From Paraburkholderia sp. BCC1885 (lineage in GTDB: Bacteria; Pseudomonadota; Gammaproteobacteria; Burkholderiales; Burkholderiaceae): 64,000 nucleotides of DNA. Shown piece after piece: positions 40,020 through 48,498 of the stretch; the stretch's first letter is position 1; each line of letters opens with the position of its first letter. The stretch is from the NCBI RefSeq assembly GCF_900996235.1, contig NZ_CAAJGM010000177.1:43847-107846 (forward strand), read 5' to 3'. The position numbers and the translations under genes are program-made. Under the pieces are notes generated by a model that had not been told where the DNA came from, made no database searches, and was given only the letters and a program-made list of their open reading frames with translations.

Positions 40020-42233
40020 ATGAATTGCACTCGCAAGGAAATGATCGTGACACTCGCTTCCCGCTTTGGCGCGGCCGTGCTTGTTATGCTGAGCATCGCC
40101 CCCTGCGCCGCACCGGCGCAATCGCAACTCACCTACACTACCTCGTGGATTGGCAATAGTTTCGGATTTGGCGACGGTAAATGGATGCAGCAGGATATTC
40201 AATCCATCTCGGTCGCGCCGAATGGCACGGTTTATACCAATTCGCCATGGGATGAAAGCGGCAGTGAAATTGCCGCCTATCAGAACGGCAATAAACTCGC
40301 CGTGGCCGGTAATACGCACGGCTGGGGCGCGGCCGGCGGCGATGCGGTCGCCGCCAACAGCACGTATCTGTATGCCGCCATGTCGATCGGTAACGAGAGC
40401 AACGCGCTGGTGGGCGCGGACTACCCGCCGCAGAACCAGACGTGGTTCGGCATCACGCGGCGGTTGTTGTCGAATATCGCCACCGGCGCGCCGTTTTCGT
40501 ATGGCATCGGCAACAGCGCCAACGCGACGAAGGACAGCTTCTTGCGCGTCGACTCGGTGACAGCCGGCGTCGATGCCGGCATCCGCGGACTCGCCGCCAC
40601 CGACAGCGAGGTGTACGTCGCCGACACCTACGGCAACCGCATCGTCGTGCTCGACGCGCAAACCATGCGCCAGTTGCGCTCGTGGAGCGTGCCGGCGCCG
40701 GGCCGCATAGTGATCGATACGGATTCGACACTGTGGATCATCAGCGGCTTCGACTCGGCGAGCGGCGCGAGCGTCGTCCACGAATCGAACACCGGCGCGC
40801 CGCTCGCGGGCACGTTGCCGCTGCCGGCCGGCACGATCCCCGCCGCGCTTGCCCTTGCGCCGTCCGGGCAGATTTTCGTCGCGGACGACGGCCCTTCGCA
40901 ACAGATCCTCGTATTCGACAAGATCGCCGGTGGCCAGACGCAATTCGATACCGCGCTCGGCACGGTCAACGGCATCTTCCATGCGGTCGAAGGCACGCCC
41001 GGGAACTGGCGCTTTAACGGCATCACCGGCATGGGCTTCGATCAGAACGGCAATCTGTACGTGGGGCAAAACGGCGAAGGACCGCGGCCCGTCGGCTCGG
41101 CAACCGTCGGCGAGGGCGCGGTGCTCGAAAGCTACGGGCTCGCGTCGCAGCAACTGAACTGGCGTCTGTACGGGCTGACTTTCGTCGACACCGGCGACTT
41201 CGATCCCGCCAACCCCGCCAGCGTGTATAGCGGCTCGAAACGCTTTGCAATCGATTACAGCCAGCCCGCCGGTCAGGAATGGTCGTATGCAGGCTTTACG
41301 CTGAACCGCTTTGCGTTCCCCAACGACCCGTCGTTCTATCTGACCCGCAACGTGCGCGGCGAGCCGATGATGCGGCGCATCAACGGCCAGCCGTATCTGT
41401 ACACGCTCGATCCGTACTCGCACTATCTGAGCGTGTATCGCTTCGACACGGCGCACGGCGAAGTCGCGATTCCTTCCGGCTTGCTGGCGGAGAACCCGAT
41501 TCCCGGCAACTGGCCGGCCGGACAACCGGCGTATGGCGAGTGGATGTGGCGCGACGGCAATGGCGACGGCGTAGTCGACGCGAACGAGATCACCGCCAAT
41601 CCGTCGACGGGCAGTACGGTCGGCGACGGTTTCTGGTGGGTCGACAGCGCGAGCAATGTCTGGCTTGCGACGCCGGTGAGCGGGATCCGCGAGATGCCTT
41701 TGCAGGGGCTGGATTCATTCGGCAACCCGATCTACCAGTACACCGGCGCAAAGACCTTCGCGATGCCGCCGCAGTTCACGCGGCTTGGGCGCATCGTTTA
41801 TGTGGCGCAGACCGACACCATGTACGTGACCGGTTTCACGAGCGCCAATCCGTGGGATTCGACGCTGTGGAAAGAGGCGGGTCCGCTGCTCGCGCGCTAC
41901 GACAACTGGAGCAGCGGCAACCCGTCGTTGACCTACACCGTCGCACTGCCATGGAATCTGCAAAGCGATCCGCAGGTGACCACGGTGGGCGTCGCGGTGG
42001 CGGGCAACTACATTTTCGTCGCCGAGTTGTTCACACAGAAAATCGATGTGTACGATGCGCGCTCCGGCCAGGCGGTCGGCTACATGACGCCGGGCGCGAG
42101 CGTGGGCAGCACGAGTGGCTGGGTCGACGTGTATCTGGGCATCAATGCCGTGGAGCGTGCCAACGGCGAATACGACGTGCTGGTGGAGGACGATGCGCGC
42201 GCCAAGATCCTGCTGTACCGCTGGACGCCCTAG
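40020..42233 (+). CDS. Secreted NHL-type beta-propeller protein
   Basis: 737 residues with a signal peptide (SRFGAAVLVMLSIAPCAAPAQ-S). The body contains repeats of NHL/propeller type (GIRGLAATDSEVYVADTYGN followed by RIVVLD; ALALAPSGQIFVADDGPSQQ; GMGFDQNGNLYVGQNGEGP; VGVAVAGNYIFVAELFTQKI). An EF-hand-like loop, DGNGDGVVDANEI (about residue 510), could bind calcium. It is probably periplasmic or extracellular. No enzyme motif is recognised and the binding partner is unknown. A later ATG (40041) would shorten the signal peptide by seven residues. The gene stands alone behind an AT-rich leader. Confidence 0.75.
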   Translation: MNCTRKEMIVTLASRFGAAVLVMLSIAPCAAPAQSQLTYTTSWIGNSFGFGDGKWMQQDIQSISVAPNGTVYTNSPWDESGSEIAAYQNGNKLAVAGNTHGWGAAGGDAVAANSTYLYAAMSIGNESNALVGADYPPQNQTWFGITRRLLSNIATGAPFSYGIGNSANATKDSFLRVDSVTAGVDAGIRGLAATDSEVYVADTYGNRIVVLDAQTMRQLRSWSVPAPGRIVIDTDSTLWIISGFDSASGASVVHESNTGAPLAGTLPLPAGTIPAALALAPSGQIFVADDGPSQQILVFDKIAGGQTQFDTALGTVNGIFHAVEGTPGNWRFNGITGMGFDQNGNLYVGQNGEGPRPVGSATVGEGAVLESYGLASQQLNWRLYGLTFVDTGDFDPANPASVYSGSKRFAIDYSQPAGQEWSYAGFTLNRFAFPNDPSFYLTRNVRGEPMMRRINGQPYLYTLDPYSHYLSVYRFDTAHGEVAIPSGLLAENPIPGNWPAGQPAYGEWMWRDGNGDGVVDANEITANPSTGSTVGDGFWWVDSASNVWLATPVSGIREMPLQGLDSFGNPIYQYTGAKTFAMPPQFTRLGRIVYVAQTDTMYVTGFTSANPWDSTLWKEAGPLLARYDNWSSGNPSLTYTVALPWNLQSDPQVTTVGVAVAGNYIFVAELFTQKIDVYDARSGQAVGYMTPGASVGSTSGWVDVYLGINAVERANGEYDVLVEDDARAKILLYRWTP

Positions 42234-42330
42234 CGCCTGCGAATGCGGCCATTAGCCGGATGGACGAATGGACGACCCGCCGCGATGGGTATATAACAAC
42301 AGCCATTACCACAGCACGAGACGCTCCATC

Positions 42331-42588
42331 ATGACGCGTGATGTTTCGCAAAATCAGCAAACGGGCGAAAGGCCCGACCTCGAACACCTCGACGCAGCCA
42401 TCAGCCACGTCGATCAATTGGTGAGTTCGGGCGGCATTGCATCGGGTGCGGCCAGGGGGCTGCTGTATAGCCTGATCGAGACGCTCGGCACCCTGGTGGG
42501 CGACCCGGATCTGCCCGAGCACGCCCGTTCCGGCTACGAAGGCCTGCTCGAAACGGCGCGTGAATTACGGGTCAAGCTCGATAATTAA
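42331..42588 (+). CDS. Small hypothetical protein
   Basis: 85 residues, MTRDVSQNQQTGERPDLEHL..., with an acidic, helical composition and no membrane segment or cysteine. Segments LDAAISHVDQLVSSG and SGYEGLLETARELRVKL look like amphipathic helices. No family recognised. A longer frame from 42268 is less likely because its N-terminus is unlike a protein of this type. It faces the YcaQ-like gene convergently across 22 nt. Confidence 0.65.
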   Translation: MTRDVSQNQQTGERPDLEHLDAAISHVDQLVSSGGIASGAARGLLYSLIETLGTLVGDPDLPEHARSGYEGLLETARELRVKLDN

Positions 42589-42610
42589 GCATTGAGGTTG
42601 GTCTGGAGGT

Positions 42611-43834
42611 TCAGGCTTCAACGCCTTCTTGCGCCGCGAGCGCTTCCAGCAGCGCGTCGGGCGCCGAGGTGATCTGCACGGTTGGCGTGCCGTGCCAGTC
42701 GGCGCATCGCTGGAAGGCGCGCTGAAGATCGGCGGCGAGACGGCCGCTCACGCGCACGCCCGGTTCCAGATGAACCGCCTTCAGTTCGAAAATGCCGTTT
42801 GCGCGGTGCGCCTTCGCGTCGGCGCGGCCTACCAGCTTGCCGCGGTTCAGAATCGGCAGCACGAAATAGCCGTATTTGCGCTTGGCCGCGGGCGTATAGC
42901 ACTCGATCGCATAGTCGAAGTCGAACAGCGCAGTGGCGCGCTTGCGGTCCCATACCACTGGATCGAACGGCGAGAGCAGCGTCGTCACGGTCGAGGTCAG
43001 TTTGCCGCTCGCGGCGTCGTCGATCAGCGCGGCGAACTCGTGATGCACGAAGGTGTCCTGCTTCCAGCCGTCCACGCGAACCGGAATCAGTTCGCCCTCG
43101 TCGGCTAATGCATGCAACGCGTCGACATATGGCCGGCGCGGCAGGCGATAGTAATCGGCCACCCAGTCGGCGCGCGCCACACCCAGGGCGCGGCAACTGC
43201 GCCGCAGCACTTCCTGCGCAACGGCCTCGGCCGGCTGCAGATCGCGCTTGTCGTTCCAACCCGGCAGCACCCGCTCGGTCAGGTCGTAGACCCGATGAAA
43301 ATTGCGCCGCTCGGCCACCATCAGTTGCCCGATGGCGAACAGCACTTCGAGGTGGCGTTTCTCCGGCTTCCAGTCCCACCAGCCGTTGCTCTTGCCCGCC
43401 TCGCGCGCGAAATCCGCCGAGCGCGCCGGTCCGGTTGCGCGGATATGCTCGAGCAGGCTCTCGATCTCCTTGCGGTATTTCGTGTGCCATTCGGCGGCGT
43501 ACTTCCAGCCCATCCCGCTCGGGTCCAGCATGCGGTGGCGCAGCAGGCCGTAGTCCTCGATCGGCACGAAGCAGGCCTCGTGCGACCAGTATTCGAACAG
43601 ATTGCCCTCGGCCAGATGCTCGTCCAGCCACTGCGGCGTGTAGGCGCCGAGGCGGCTGAACAGAACGAGATAAGGACTGCGCGCCACCACGTGGATCGTA
43701 TCGATCTGCAACTGCGCCATGCGGCGAATCGCGTCGAGCACGTCGGCCTTGGTGGCTTTGCGGCGCGGCGGGGTCAGGAGACCTTGAGCGGCCAGATGGA
43801 GGGTGCGGGCGGCGGCTAACGGCAGAGTCTTCAC
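42611..43834 (-). CDS. YcaQ/AlkX-like winged-helix DNA glycosylase family (HTH_42)
   Basis: 407 residues. The region MAQLQIDTIHVVARSPYLVL carries the Gln-x-Gln motif (Gln41, Gln43) that YcaQ family members use to excise crosslinked or alkylated bases; the whole length matches that family (E. coli YcaQ is 410 residues). It has tandem winged-helix modules and a C-terminal beta-barrel (GYFVLPILNRGKLVGRADAK). It probably unhooks DNA interstrand crosslinks. The start is a GTG at 43834, 3 nt after the stop of the flavoprotein gene, so the two are likely co-transcribed. Confidence 0.85.
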   Translation of the reverse strand: MKTLPLAAARTLHLAAQGLLTPPRRKATKADVLDAIRRMAQLQIDTIHVVARSPYLVLFSRLGAYTPQWLDEHLAEGNLFEYWSHEACFVPIEDYGLLRHRMLDPSGMGWKYAAEWHTKYRKEIESLLEHIRATGPARSADFAREAGKSNGWWDWKPEKRHLEVLFAIGQLMVAERRNFHRVYDLTERVLPGWNDKRDLQPAEAVAQEVLRRSCRALGVARADWVADYYRLPRRPYVDALHALADEGELIPVRVDGWKQDTFVHHEFAALIDDAASGKLTSTVTTLLSPFDPVVWDRKRATALFDFDYAIECYTPAAKRKYGYFVLPILNRGKLVGRADAKAHRANGIFELKAVHLEPGVRVSGRLAADLQRAFQRCADWHGTPTVQITSAPDALLEALAAQEGVEA

Positions 43835-43837
43835 GCG

Positions 43838-45547
43838 TTATGCCCCCAACGCGACCGCTTCTCCTTCGGATACCGCCAGCATCTGGTGGATCTGCGAGAC
43901 CACCGCCGCCCCTTCGCCGACCGCCGCCGCGACCCGCTTGGTCGAGCCGGCGCGGGCGTCGCCGATCGCGAACACGCCGTCAACCGACGTGCCGAGATCG
44001 CAGGTGGCGTTCAGGCCGCGCGCGCCGGTCATCACGAAGCCGTTCGGATCGAGCTCGACGCCGCAGGTGCGCAGCCAATCGGTGTTCGGATCGGCGCCGG
44101 TGAAGAGGAACAGATGACGCGTGTCGAACCGGTCCGTGCCGTCCTCGAGCGGCCGTTTCAGCACCACGGACGAAAGCCCGCTGTCGTCCGCCTCGAGGTC
44201 GCCAATCTCCGAATGCGGATGCACGATCACATTCGGCAACGAGCGGATCCGGTCGATCAGATAGCGCGACATGGTGGCTTCGAAACCGCTGCGGCGGATC
44301 AGCACGTGTACTTTGGCCGCGTGGGTGGCGAGATAGACGATGGCCTGGCCGGCGGAATTGCCGCCGCCCACCAGCACGATCTCCTCGCGCTTGCAGAGCC
44401 TGGCCTCGACCGGCGAGGCCCAGTAATAGACGCCCTTGCCGTCGAAGCGTTCGAGCCCTTCGATGGCGGGCCGCCGGTACACGGCGCCGCTTGCAATCAC
44501 GATGCTGCGCGCTTTCACACTGCCGCCGCATTTGAGTTCGAGCCGGTGCGGCGATTCCTCGCAATGCAAGGCCTTGACCCGTACCGGAATGGCGACGTGC
44601 GCGCCGAATTTCTGCGCCTGCACGAAGGCGCGGCCGGCCAGCGCCTGGCCGCTGATGCCGGTCGGAAAGCCCAGATAATTTTCGATGCGCGAACTGGCGC
44701 CCGCCTGGCCGCCCGGCGCGCGGCTGTCGAGCACGATCACCGAAAGGCCTTCCGAGGCCGCATACACGGCGGTGGCGAGTCCCGCCGGGCCGGCGCCGAC
44801 AATGGCCACGTCGTAGATCAGCGAGGCGTCGAGTGGAGGCAGCATGCCGAGGCAAGTGGCGAGTTGCGGATCGCTCGGATGGCGCAGCACGGTGCCGTCC
44901 GGACAGATCACCAGCGGCAGGTCTTCTGGCCGCGCGCTGAACTGTTCGATCAGGCTGAGCGCTTCGTCGTCAGTTTCGTCGATCACCGAATGGGGATGTC
45001 CGTTGCGCGCCAGGAAGCCTTGCAGCGAGATGAGCCTCGCGTCGTTGCTCTTGCCCACGAGGATCGGGCCGCCTGCGCCTTTTTCGATCAGCGAGACGCG
45101 CCGCAGGATCAGCGCGCGCATGATGCGCTCGCCGAGTTCGGCCTCTGCGACGATCAACGCGCGCAGTTTGATCGGAGGAATCAGCAGCGCGTCGACCGGT
45201 TCCGTCGCCATGCCGGTGACGAGACAGACGCGCCCGGACAATTGACCCACCTCGGCGAGAAACTGCTTCGGGCCGCGCTCGGAGACAAGGCGCTCGCGCC
45301 CGAGGCCATCGCGCTGATAGAGCTTGACGCGCCCCGTGAGCGTGACGAACATGCCCGGCCCGATGCGACCGGTTTCGAACAGCAGTTCACCCGGCTCCCA
45401 GTGATGTACTTCGCCGAATTTGCTCAGCCGCTTGATTTCTTCCCACGTCAGTTCGGGGAACATCTGGTGTTCCCGCGTCGCCAGTGAAGAGAACGGCGCG
45501 TCGGCCACCACGGTTTCTTGTCCTTGAGCTTCTTGAATCTCAACCAT
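43838..45547 (-). CDS. Cyclic-nucleotide-binding domain fused to a thioredoxin-reductase-like flavoprotein lacking CxxC
   Basis: 569 residues. About 25-145 form a cNMP/CRP-type beta-roll (GEVHHWEPGELLFETGRIGP). About 250-565 form a two-dinucleotide-fold flavoprotein: VAIVGAGPAGLATAVYAASE for FAD, VLVGGGNSAGQAIVYLATHA for NAD(P)H, and DGVFAIGDARAG near the end. In true thioredoxin reductases the reductase domain has a CATC pair; here that spot reads YYWASPVEARLC, so disulfide chemistry is unlikely and it may reduce another partner or act as a sensor. GGAG seven bases before the ATG at 45547 sets the start. Precedes the YcaQ-like gene. Confidence 0.85.
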   Translation of the reverse strand: MVEIQEAQGQETVVADAPFSSLATREHQMFPELTWEEIKRLSKFGEVHHWEPGELLFETGRIGPGMFVTLTGRVKLYQRDGLGRERLVSERGPKQFLAEVGQLSGRVCLVTGMATEPVDALLIPPIKLRALIVAEAELGERIMRALILRRVSLIEKGAGGPILVGKSNDARLISLQGFLARNGHPHSVIDETDDEALSLIEQFSARPEDLPLVICPDGTVLRHPSDPQLATCLGMLPPLDASLIYDVAIVGAGPAGLATAVYAASEGLSVIVLDSRAPGGQAGASSRIENYLGFPTGISGQALAGRAFVQAQKFGAHVAIPVRVKALHCEESPHRLELKCGGSVKARSIVIASGAVYRRPAIEGLERFDGKGVYYWASPVEARLCKREEIVLVGGGNSAGQAIVYLATHAAKVHVLIRRSGFEATMSRYLIDRIRSLPNVIVHPHSEIGDLEADDSGLSSVVLKRPLEDGTDRFDTRHLFLFTGADPNTDWLRTCGVELDPNGFVMTGARGLNATCDLGTSVDGVFAIGDARAGSTKRVAAAVGEGAAVVSQIHQMLAVSEGEAVALGA

Positions 45548-45706
45548 CAAACCGCTCCTTCTGTCTTTTGGTTCAGCATGGGGTGCAGCGGGCAGGGGCA
45601 GGCGCGGCAGGCTAAATGCCCAGCACGGCTAAATGCGGCCAGGCGCGGCCAAAAAACGGCCGAACGGCAACCGCCAGATGTCCCGCGAGAAGCTCGCCGG
45701 CGCGAG

Positions 45707-46693
45707 TTATACCGCCGGCGCCACGCCGTGATGCACTTCGGACTCCGGCTCCTCGTCCAGCGGTTCGAGTTGCCGTCCCGAGTCGCGCCACGCGTCGAGA
45801 CCGCCGCGCAGCGGCAGCACGTCGATGAACCCTGCTTCGTTGAGTTGCTTGGCCATCCACGCCGCCGAAATTTCATTCGGGCAGGAACAGTAGATGACGA
45901 GTTTTTGATCCGGCGCGTACCTGGCGATGATGTCGCTGAGCTGGCGCTCGTCGGCGAACTGCGTGCCCGGAATCACGAAAGGGTCGAGCTTGCGCTTCTC
46001 GCGCGAGCGGATGTCGAACAGCACCGGCGGCTTGCCGGCTTCGATCAGTTTGTCGAGTTCCTCGATTTCCATGCGCGCCGTGGCCAGCTTGTTGATGAGC
46101 TGACGCCGGCGGATCCAGCGATACGTCGCGTAGAGCAGTAGCAGGACGATTGCCACGACGCCCGCCATCCGGCCGAGCCGGCCCGCGCCCGCCATCAGCA
46201 TGTCGATCTGCGGCGCGAACATGGCGCCGATAACGAGACCGGTGCCCGACCACAGGGTCGCGCCGATGCCGTCGTAAGTCAGGAACATGCGATAGGTCGT
46301 GCCCATGGCGCCGGCCATCGGGATGGAGACGATCGACAGGCCCGGCACGAACTTCGCCACCGCGAGCACGCGAACCCCCCAGCGGCCAAAGAAACGCTCG
46401 GTTTTCTTCACACATGTGTCACGTGAAAGCGACAGCTTGCACAGCGTTTTCAGCGTGTTGCCGCCGTAGATGCGGCCGGCGAGATACCACACGCTGTCGC
46501 CGATCAACGTGGCGAAGATCGCCAGCACCAGCACCGAGGCGAGTTGCGAGCCGACCGTGGCCGGATGCATGGCCGCCATCGCGCCGAATAGCACGAGACA
46601 CGGCATCGCGGGCACGGGCAGCCCGAGCGATGCGGCGAGCACATTGGCAAACACGAGTGCAGGCCCGTACTGCTCGACGAGGTCATGTAGCAT
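45707..46693 (-). CDS. DedA-family membrane protein fused to a rhodanese domain
   Basis: 328 residues. Residues 1 to about 200 are a DedA/SNARE-associated membrane protein: EQYGPALVFANVLAASLGLP, AIFATLIGDSVWYLAGRIYG and FVPGLSIVSIPMAGAMG carry the family's conserved Gly, Pro and Arg positions. DedA proteins are linked to undecaprenyl-phosphate and phosphatidylethanolamine movement and membrane homeostasis. About 215-318 form a rhodanese domain (PPVLFDIRSREKRKLDPFVI, KLVIYCSCPNEISAAWMAKQ) with the active-site cysteine loop CSCPNE. The fusion suggests redox or sulfur control of membrane lipid handling, which is inference. Confidence 0.87.
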   Translation of the reverse strand: MLHDLVEQYGPALVFANVLAASLGLPVPAMPCLVLFGAMAAMHPATVGSQLASVLVLAIFATLIGDSVWYLAGRIYGGNTLKTLCKLSLSRDTCVKKTERFFGRWGVRVLAVAKFVPGLSIVSIPMAGAMGTTYRMFLTYDGIGATLWSGTGLVIGAMFAPQIDMLMAGAGRLGRMAGVVAIVLLLLYATYRWIRRRQLINKLATARMEIEELDKLIEAGKPPVLFDIRSREKRKLDPFVIPGTQFADERQLSDIIARYAPDQKLVIYCSCPNEISAAWMAKQLNEAGFIDVLPLRGGLDAWRDSGRQLEPLDEEPESEVHHGVAPAV

Positions 46694-46939
46694 CGGCTTA
46701 CTTCCGCAACCGTTTCCGGCAGGAAGAGAAGAGGGAACTTAACGATTATGGACGCATTTGCGCGACGTGCAAGCGTCCGGTAATGTGGTGCGGGAATGAG
46801 GCGGGAAAAGCCTTGCCAGATCAGGCCGGACGGACGCCAGCACGCGCGTGCGGCGGCGCTCCATCTGGCCGGTTACCTGTGCTGATGAACTTCGACGGCG
46901 CGGCGCGCGGCATGTGCGTGCGCCCATGCCGCCATCCTG

Positions 46940-47191
46940 TTATGAACGATGGTTGTGTTGTTCGCCCGGCAGCTCGGCCCCGTGCGCGCGAATGGCCGCA
47001 ATCAGTTCCGCCGGCGTGATTTCATAACGCACTTCGCGGTGGATGCCCGGCTTGCGCTCGTCGACTTCGATCAGAAGAATACCCTTGCCGTCTTCTGTCG
47101 ACTCGAGGCGCAGCGAGCGAAGTTCGCGCGCCGTTGCGTCGTCGTATTCGGTGAGCAGGGCCATTGACCCGGAAGACCCGGTAGTGCGCAT
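46940..47191 (-). CDS. Conserved-looking small hypothetical protein
   Basis: 83 residues beginning MRTTGSSGSMALLTEYDDAT. The body (ARELRSLRLESTEDGKGILL, IEVDERKPGIHREVRYEITP) looks like a beta-rich fold with a C-terminal helix (AELIAAIRAHGAEL). No family or catalytic motif recognised. GAGGA nine bases before the ATG at 47191 supports this start over an upstream TTG. It is probably a cytoplasmic protein. It stands alone. Confidence 0.7.
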   Translation of the reverse strand: MRTTGSSGSMALLTEYDDATARELRSLRLESTEDGKGILLIEVDERKPGIHREVRYEITPAELIAAIRAHGAELPGEQHNHRS

Positions 47192-47736
47192 CGAAGTTGT
47201 CCTCGTTCCGTTGTTGATCAAACTATTGTACGGGCAGGCGGCGCGCCGCGCTTTTGCGCGTCACCGCTGCCGCGACACCCCTCGCACCTTGGAGAGCCGC
47301 GCCACGCAATGTTATGCGCGATGCGGCTGCGTCGTGTCGATCAGTTTAACGCGACTCTTCGCGACGCATTGATGCATTTTTCGTGCCCCGCGGCGGTGCA
47401 ACGGTTCCACGCGATTGTCACGGCCCTGACGCGTGGGCGGGTTAGGGCGATGACTCGCGCGTAGCGGCACACGCCGGCTGCGCTGTTTCTATAAACGATG
47501 CGGGCCTCGCGGCCGTTGACCGGCGCGCTGCAATAGTCGTGCAGGCATCGATAAATGCGGCGAGCCGCGTGCGCGCCAATGCGCTACATTGGCAACCTGG
47601 ATCTCGACCGCGCCGCCGACAGGTAGTTATTGCCGCTTCCGATCACCCGTGCGGCCTTTCAGGTTCGCAAGTTGCCGGTTTGCGCGCAGGCCGCAGCGCG
47701 CCTCGTGTTCATCCAGAAAGAGAAGACGCCCGCCGC
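47192..47736. other. 545-nt region without an assignable gene
   Basis: GC-rich, with only short overlapping frames and no recognisable motif, RNA or repeat. The right end must contain the promoter of the alkyltransferase gene. The longer frame that begins at 47539 and runs into that gene is Arg-rich and unconvincing. Confidence 0.5.
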
Positions 47737-48279
47737 ATGAAACACTACCTGACCATTCCCAGTCCGCTCGGTGCAATGCTATTGCGTGCCGAAGAGGACG
47801 CGCTCACCGGCCTGTACTTCGTCGGTCAGAAATACTTCCCGCCGGATGCGCCGGGCGCGGCCGACATCGTGGCGGCCAGTGCGCCGTCACGCGTGCTGGC
47901 ACAAAGCGCGGAGCAACTCGCCGAATACTTCGCCGGCGAGCGGCAGCACTTCGACGTGCGTTTGCGGATGGCCGGCTCCCCATTCCAGCAGCGCGCGTGG
48001 GACGAACTCGTGAAGATTCCGTTCGGCGAGATTGCCAGCTATGGACAACTTGCCCTGCGCCTCGGTCTTCCTGCGGGCAGCGCGCGCGCAGTGGGCGCTG
48101 CGAACGGACGCAATCCGGTGTCGATCATCGTGCCGTGTCATCGCGTGATATCGAGTGCGGGCGAACTCACTGGCTACGCCGGTGGAATCGAACGCAAGGC
48201 CGCTTTGTTGACGCTCGAGCGGCCCGCTGCGGCGCAACCCCGGCAGCTTGAATTGCTCGATGCGCTCGACATGCAATAA
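47737..48279 (+). CDS. ogt: Methylated-DNA-[protein]-cysteine S-methyltransferase
   Basis: 180 residues, close to the usual 170-180 of Ogt. The acceptor Cys134 sits in NPVSIIVPCHRVISSAG, and SPFQQRAWDELVKIPFGEIA (81-100) plus the recognition helix ARAVGAANGRNP are in place. The enzyme removes O6-alkyl groups from guanine by irreversible self-alkylation. The ATG at 47737 (MKHYLTIPSPLGAML) matches the family start, with a purine-rich stretch upstream. Single gene. Confidence 0.93.
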   Translation: MKHYLTIPSPLGAMLLRAEEDALTGLYFVGQKYFPPDAPGAADIVAASAPSRVLAQSAEQLAEYFAGERQHFDVRLRMAGSPFQQRAWDELVKIPFGEIASYGQLALRLGLPAGSARAVGAANGRNPVSIIVPCHRVISSAGELTGYAGGIERKAALLTLERPAAAQPRQLELLDALDMQ

Positions 48280-48304
48280 GCGGCCGCCGCTCTCGCGTGA
48301 GTTG

Positions 48305-48360
48305 CGGACAAAACCGCAAGCAAAACCGCAGACAAAAGCACGCAAAACCGCAGACAAAAA
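48305..48360 (+). repeat. Imperfect tandem repeats (CGCAGACAAAA-type)
   Basis: Three to four imperfect units of AAAACCGCA(G/A)(A/G)CAAAA lie between the alkyltransferase stop and the terminator at 48352. Low-complexity slippage DNA with no obvious function. Confidence 0.6.
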
Positions 48361-48386
48361 AATAGCCCATCCCTGAAGGGACGGGC
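48352..48386 (-). terminator. Rho-independent terminator of the chemoreceptor gene
   Basis: On the minus strand GCCCGTCCC, loop TTCA, GGGATGGGC (nine pairs with one G-U in RNA) is followed by TATTTTTTTG. It lies about 110 nt downstream of the chemoreceptor stop. Confidence 0.85.
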
Positions 48387-48498
48387 CGCTAAAACGCCGT
48401 TATTACTCGGGTCAGCCAACCCCGCACAACCAGGGCGCTGACGGACTCATCGTGAGCCGCGCGCGGGCCTTTGTCGAGGTGGGAGTAACGCCGATCTA

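Noticed and set aside
48305..48360. CRISPR-like array of short repeats
   Set aside because: Units of about 12-16 bp with no unique spacers; simple slippage repeats.
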